Source: Hippopus hippopus
Taxonomy: Eukaryota; Mollusca; Bivalvia; Cardiida; Cardiidae
DNA length: 64,000 nt
Assembly (NCBI GenBank): GCA_946811185.2
Contig: OX328098.1
Coordinates: 38,193,650 to 38,257,649, forward strand
Direction: 5' to 3'
Shown here: in pieces, positions 59,381-64,000 of the stretch
Layout: each line of letters begins with the position of its first letter
Numbering within the stretch: the first letter of the stretch is position 1
Made by a program: the position numbers and the translations under genes
The notes under the pieces: generated by a model
Seen by the model: the letters and a program-made list of their open reading frames with translations, nothing else
The model's database searches: none
Told to the model about the DNA's origin: nothing

Positions 59381-62349
59381 CCTATCTTTGAAACATTTTG
59401 GTGATAAGGAGTAAATGCTGGTAACCTAAATTGTCATCTTTTTTCACAAATGAGCCATACCCTGTTAAAATGGTGTGTAGTGCATCTGCAAAGAGTATTG
59501 ACCCACGTCAGCCTGTGCAGTTATTGCTGTTGGTCAATTGTCTGCTTGTTGAAGGGCCAGTCTACCTCGTGATTAAGTTTGTTGTTAGACAAAATGGATT
59601 TTGTGGATCCAATTATATGATGAGTTGCTTGGTTTAATGTATGGCTCTAATATAGCTCTTTATGATGAATCCCATCATTTTGGTTTACTTTCACCTTGTT
59701 GTCTGCAATTCTTTTTATCAGTTTGGAAAAGCCTTAAACTAAAACTTGTCGTCTTGTAAAGAGTGAAGAGATGATTCAAGGCTGACAAATTATTATTACC
59801 TACTTAATGACATATAAAAAACACATGTTGGTGAAACTTTTCATCCCACATGTCTAAAGATGAAATGAAACAAAAGTCATTAGAAAAAAAAATGTTTACC
59901 CACTACACAGTCATGGTCTGGTGTATTTGGGACTGTGAGGATGGTTACCCTTAAAAAACATTATGGGAAGAAGAAAACATGCTGGTTACAAGCACTTTTG
60001 CCTGTTCCCACTGTATTTCATCCCTGCATAATCATTTACAGGAAACTCCATCTAATTTCCCATCCCCCCCACCAATTTTTCAGCAGCAGCTTTGAAAACT
60101 TGTAAAATTTGAAATGTGGTTGACTCTATGCCAAACAATCTGGAGTTTTAACAGCCAAGAGGGCTTGTGGAAACATTGTGGGAAAAGGGGAAAATGTTGC
60201 TTGTAACCCTCTCTCTGACAAATCCCATCATTTGTGCTACAGTTCTAATGTGTAAATGCCTTGGATTTGGAAAAGTCCAAAATTTTGTTGTCTGGTAAAG
60301 AGTCAATCAACATAAATCAATGTTTAGCACATGAATTGAAGTAGTGTGAAAACATCAGGTGAAAGCAAACATTACAGGCAAGTTCTCCTTTTACCAGAAT
60401 GTTTTCAAAAAGATGCCTGACCCAAAAGAAAAACTAGTGTGGAGGATGTAGTAAGCTGATAGAAGATGAAATCACTTACATTTTTCCCTAAAAAGATTCA
60501 TGAGTGTGTCTTGTCAGGGTTTCTTGATAATAATCTCAAATTTTCAACTAACTTGTCCAAAACTGATGTATTGAAAATGCCCTGAAGTACTCTCATTTAA
60601 CCCTTCACCAAACAATCCAACGTTTTAACAACCTTGAGAAAAGCCTTTTGAAAACATTGTTGGAAAAGAAGAAAGTGCTGGTAACGAACATTTTCACCTT
60701 TTTCCCCCACAATCTTTTCCATTCCTCTCCTAATATGTTTTCTATCAATGGAGCCACATTTGTCATCTACAAATGCTTTAATTTTGAAAAGCCTCAGATT
60801 TTATCGTTTTGACAAAGAGGTAAGTTTTTCATATTTGTGTCTAACCCTTTTTGGTGACTTTTTTGGTGTTCAACCTTTAACTCTTTACCAAAGGACAGAA
60901 TTTTTGACTCCTCCAAATGGAAAGCCTTGGGTAGGCCATGAATTAGATTTGACTCAGTGGGAACTGTCTTTGGAAGGATAGAAAGCATTCTGGGCAAAGG
61001 AGAAAATTCTGGTAACCAGCATTTCCTCCTTTTCCCAAACTGTTTTCAAGAGCCATCTGGTTTGGGGTCTAGTAAACTGAGGATTGTTTGGTAAAGGGTT
61101 AATAACCTAGGGGCCTCCAAATTGAAATCACCATTTCCTGGTTTGTACTTCCACATGTGAACCTGGTCAGGGAAAAATAATGTATTGAACAGTATTGATT
61201 TGGACTATTGTTTTGAATGATTATTGTTATTTTCATACTAAAAAGGTGTCAGCACTTATGAGAGAATGATATCAGATTGTTAGTGATCATAGCTATAAAC
61301 TTTGGATATTCTTGTGGGTTATGTGTTCCATTTATTTTTCAGTTATAAGATCAGAATAAGTACAAAACTGGTCATAAAGTTATGACATATGTTAGATGGG
61401 AAATTGGGATGTTAGATCTATTGAATTAGTTTCAATAAGAACTAAAGAAAATGCTGTTATGAAAAACTGCAGACCTATTGCTGTTTTTATGTTGTTTTGC
61501 CAGAACATGCTACAAATTAGTGAACAATGTAGATCCTAGATCAGACTGCACAGAATGTATAGTCTGATCGTTGATCTACATTGTCAGGACTAGTAACAAA
61601 ATCCAGGTTTAACAACTAAAAATGGGTTAATTTCCTTCTTACTGTAATCATTGCCTACCTGTTGGCATTTTCTCTTATTCCCTTAATGTCTCAAAAGCTT
61701 TCCTCCTGAGGGTGGTTAAAAATGGGCATGTATGGTAGAAGGTTCACTACTTACCAGAGAGTCCTGAGTTTTAACCACTCTGATTAAGATGACTTTTGAT
61801 AACATTGTGGGAAAAGAAGATGCTGATTAAACCAGTATTTTCTCCTTTACTCACAATGTTTTCTATGGCACCTTGGACAGATTTGTCATCTGAACCACTT
61901 TTAATTTGTTGTCTGCAAATGCTGTCAAATTGGACTGGCTGAAATTTTGTTGTTTTGTGAAGAGTCAAGTCTGTGTTATGCTTTAGAAAGTGAGACACTA
62001 TTTCCCATGTTTTATACAATTTCATAATTTAAAAGTTGGTGTATAAAGATTCCTGTAGAAGTCGAGTAGATTTTATTGGGTCGAGAAGAAAAATATTTTT
62101 GTTAAAAAATTGTCAGGGCATAAGTTTGTTTATCTGCTAACCAAATGATCAAGAGTTTAAACAAGCTCGAAGATGAAAGCTTTTGAAAACATTGGGAAAA
62201 GGAAAAAATGCTGCAGACTAGCATCTATTCCTCTTTCCACAATTTTTTGAAAGATAAATTGCATCATTTAAACTGCATCTATTTGTCATAGATCTGCAAA
62301 TTCTTTCAACTGGTAAGGATCTACAATTTTATTGTTTGGTAAAGAGTAC
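59381..62349. repeat. Nearly continuous tract of MITE copies
   Basis: Recognisable copies or parts are at about 59385-59500, 59897-60040, 60121-60306, 60598-60823, 60877-61102, 61650-61745, 61746-61970 and 62132-62349. They lie in both orientations and all have the AAAATGCTGGTAACC-type core or its decay products. A GATCAGACTGCACA hairpin interrupts at 61530-61585. No gene is visible. Confidence 0.7.
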
Positions 62350-62411
62350 ATTTGCAATACTTTTGTTTGATTTCCTTGATTGAACTTGTCCATAGCTTTT
62401 ACAATATTAAA

Positions 62412-62620
62412 CAAGAGCCCCAGTAGCACAGTCAGTAGCATGCAGGACTTGAGACCAGAGGGCTGCTGGTTTGAATCCTCAGCTTTGACAATTTGTTGCA
62501 AAGGATTGATGATAGTCTTTGCAACACCTCTCTCACAACTGATCATTGTTCTGACAATAGCTGTGTGGGAAAGCAGCCTGTCTCTATGGAGAAATATTAT
62601 GCCAAGTACTAGTAAAAAAA
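62412..62620 (+). repeat. tRNA-derived SINE
   Basis: The head GCCCCAGTAGCACAGTCAGT, AGCATGCAGGACTTGAGACC and a B-box-like GGTTTGAATCC resemble a tRNA promoter. An unrelated body follows and an A-rich stretch lies near 62612. There is no tRNA 3' half, so it is not a tRNA gene. Confidence 0.6.
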
Positions 62621-62719
62621 AAACACTCCAGGAAAGTAGGGATAGGTGCACTGCCCCTTGCAATATAAATGAAATAATATTGAAAACAGTGTTAAACACC
62701 ATACAATCCTGGAAGGAAT

Positions 62720-63025
62720 CAACTACTTACTACACAAAATTTATGGCTTCTCTAAATCAAAGGCATTTGCATAGGACATATTTTAAGTAAAATTACCAAA
62801 CTGAAGCGGTTTATATGAAAGGATAGAAAGCAAATAGAAAATGCTCTTTCCATGATATTTTGGAACGCATTTTTCTTGGATAGAGGTTAAAACAGGATTG
62901 TATGGTAAGGGCTAATTTTCTGTGCTTTCAGAGACAAATGACATTATTTTAACCATGTATATTTTTTCATCTGCAAGTGCTTTCAGTTTGATGGAGTCTA
63001 AAATTTTGTCTTTTTGTAAAGAGTT
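62720..63025. repeat. Two degenerate MITE copies
   Basis: About 62720-62914 ends ATTGTATGGTAAGGGCTAA, and 62915-63025 ends TTTTTGTAAAGAGTTAA. The cores are eroded. Confidence 0.5.
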
Positions 63026-63135
63026 AAACCTAGCCTAGATAGTTTCATGACATCCAATTTTGAATTAGTGAATTGACCTATAATAGGATTTTATGTGAAA
63101 TATATCAAACTTTTTAGAGATTAATACCCGTCAAT

Positions 63136-63432
63136 ATGAGTAAATACAAGGTCAACGATAAATACAAAGTATCGGGTGTGACAAGTGATAGTAGTGAACC
63201 TAAGTTGACAAAAAAGTATCGTCGCAAATCGTCTACCAAAGGAGAAACATTACGAAGTCGGAGTTTAAGCCTTGGGGGGCTCTCCTCTCCACAGTTCAGT
63301 GTTGTTGAAATTGAGGCATCTTTATCAAGTCCAAGCCCTAGTCCTGATAAGAAAATGAACGTGGAATTTATACCGCTGCCTTACAGTTCAAAGGGAAATC
63401 CTTTCACAAATGATAACATGTATGGATATAAG
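63136..63432 (+). CDS. Probable first coding exon, Ser-rich unknown protein
   Basis: The ATG at 63136 opens 99 codons ending TATAAG|gtgggt at 63432/63433, a plausible phase-0 donor. The product is basic then Ser/Pro-rich: KKYRRKSSTKGETLRSRSLS, SSPSPSPDKK, then NPFTNDNMYGYK. RKSS, RSRSLS and SPSPSP look like phosphorylation sites. It is non-repetitive, unlike its surroundings, which is the main reason to call it real. No acceptor or further exon is visible before the window ends. I do not recognise the family. It could also be a chance ORF. Confidence 0.5.
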
Positions 63433-63465
63433 GTGGGTTCTACTTAGTTATATATACTTTCCTAT

Positions 63466-63960
63466 GTTATAGATACATCTTTACAGCCAGAGAGAAAGAC
63501 ACTGTAAAACTAAAAATGTGAAGAATGGTTCAGATATGGGTCAGCTGTGTAAAGAAAGATAGATAACCAATATATATGGTGTAAGAGATAAAGAAACTCA
63601 AGGGATTTGTCTTCAATTTAAAACTGGAAACAAGAACAGTGCTTCCTTTGATGGCCCCAAGAGAATGAAACGCTTTTCCTATTGGTTGTAATCTATGCTA
63701 CCTTGCAACCGTAAGGGGTAACATTTGGCATGGAGATACAAGAATGATTATAGTTTTATAAAATAAAGATGAAATACTGGGTGAAAAAGTAAAGATGTAG
63801 ATCTATCTCTAAGGACCCTGACAAAGAGAGCCTTTAAATACAAAAGGAGAAAATGCTGGTAACCAGTATCTCCTCCTTTTTTGACAGTGTTTTCTACCCT
63901 ATTCAAGTCAAGACAAGACCCTATTTTGAGTCCAAAATTGTTTTGGGAATTAGTTTGTGT
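63466..63960. repeat. AGATACATC element copy and terminal MITE piece
   Basis: 63466-63822 matches 13141-13766 in parts (AGATACATCTTTACAGCCAG at the left, ATGATTATAGTTTTATAAAA near the right). 63825-63960 holds a MITE core (AAAATGCTGGTAACCAGTAT). It would lie in the intron after the 63136 exon, if that exon is real. Confidence 0.55.
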
Positions 63961-64000
63961 ATGTTGTCTCACATGAGACAATTTCTTGTAGAACAAAATT

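Overview
This is a eukaryotic window, most likely from a marine mollusc and probably a bivalve. That assignment is inferred from repeat style: long elements carrying ~160 bp tandem arrays, CGTCCGTC-rich hairpin ends and abundant TTAA-flanked MITEs. It has not been checked against a database. The DNA is AT-rich. True genes appear only as widely spaced exons with GT/AG boundaries, and almost everything else is transposon-derived and deeply nested.

Genes. (1) A DAXX-like histone-chaperone gene lies on the minus strand at 627-9435, continuing past the left edge. It has two tiny 5' coding exons (9415-9435 and 8970-9071) and a giant exon (627-2717). All junctions are phase 0. (2) A complete three-exon ankyrin-repeat gene lies on the minus strand at 17178-20988 and encodes 195 residues. 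Its middle exon is exactly one 33-codon repeat in phase 1-1, and the protein ends in a Gly/Lys tail. (3) A probable first coding exon of an unidentified Ser-rich protein lies on the plus strand at 63136-63432. Transposon genes are an apparently intact Tc1-type transposase (24543-25568), a broken mariner transposase (52860-54650) and a broken Penelope-like reverse transcriptase (47188-47560).

Layout. 0-10 kb is the DAXX-like gene, whose large intron holds an array element (2883-4932), a 5-bp-TSD element (5300-6437) and a 6-bp-TSD element (6678-8710). 10-16 kb holds a long palindrome and a ~40 bp minisatellite split by a mariner-type element that is itself split by a TTAA element. 16-21 kb is a run of palindromic MITEs and the ankyrin gene. 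21-28 kb holds an element with repeated GAAGATTCGG motifs, the Tc1 element and a Mutator-like foldback with 9-bp TSDs. 28.5-30.4 kb is another 5-bp-TSD element. 31000-42001 is one hAT-type insertion (8-bp TSD ACAAATAG) swollen to 11 kb by nested insertions. 42.6-44.8 kb is a MITE broken by a tandemly duplicated insertion. 46428-58822 is a second swollen hAT-like insertion (~12.4 kb). It contains the Penelope fragment, a mariner (48949-54842) broken by an array element that is broken in turn by a smaller element, and a large foldback. 58.8-64 kb is nearly continuous palindromic MITE copies plus a tRNA-type SINE and the final exon.

The most interesting signals are the order of nested insertions readable from target-site duplications, and a TTAA MITE with a 66-70 bp near-perfect palindrome whose arms change together between copies. 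Others are a group of unlike array elements that share one architecture and a ~160 bp period, and the DAXX-like exon with a ~600-residue disordered insertion between two conserved helices.
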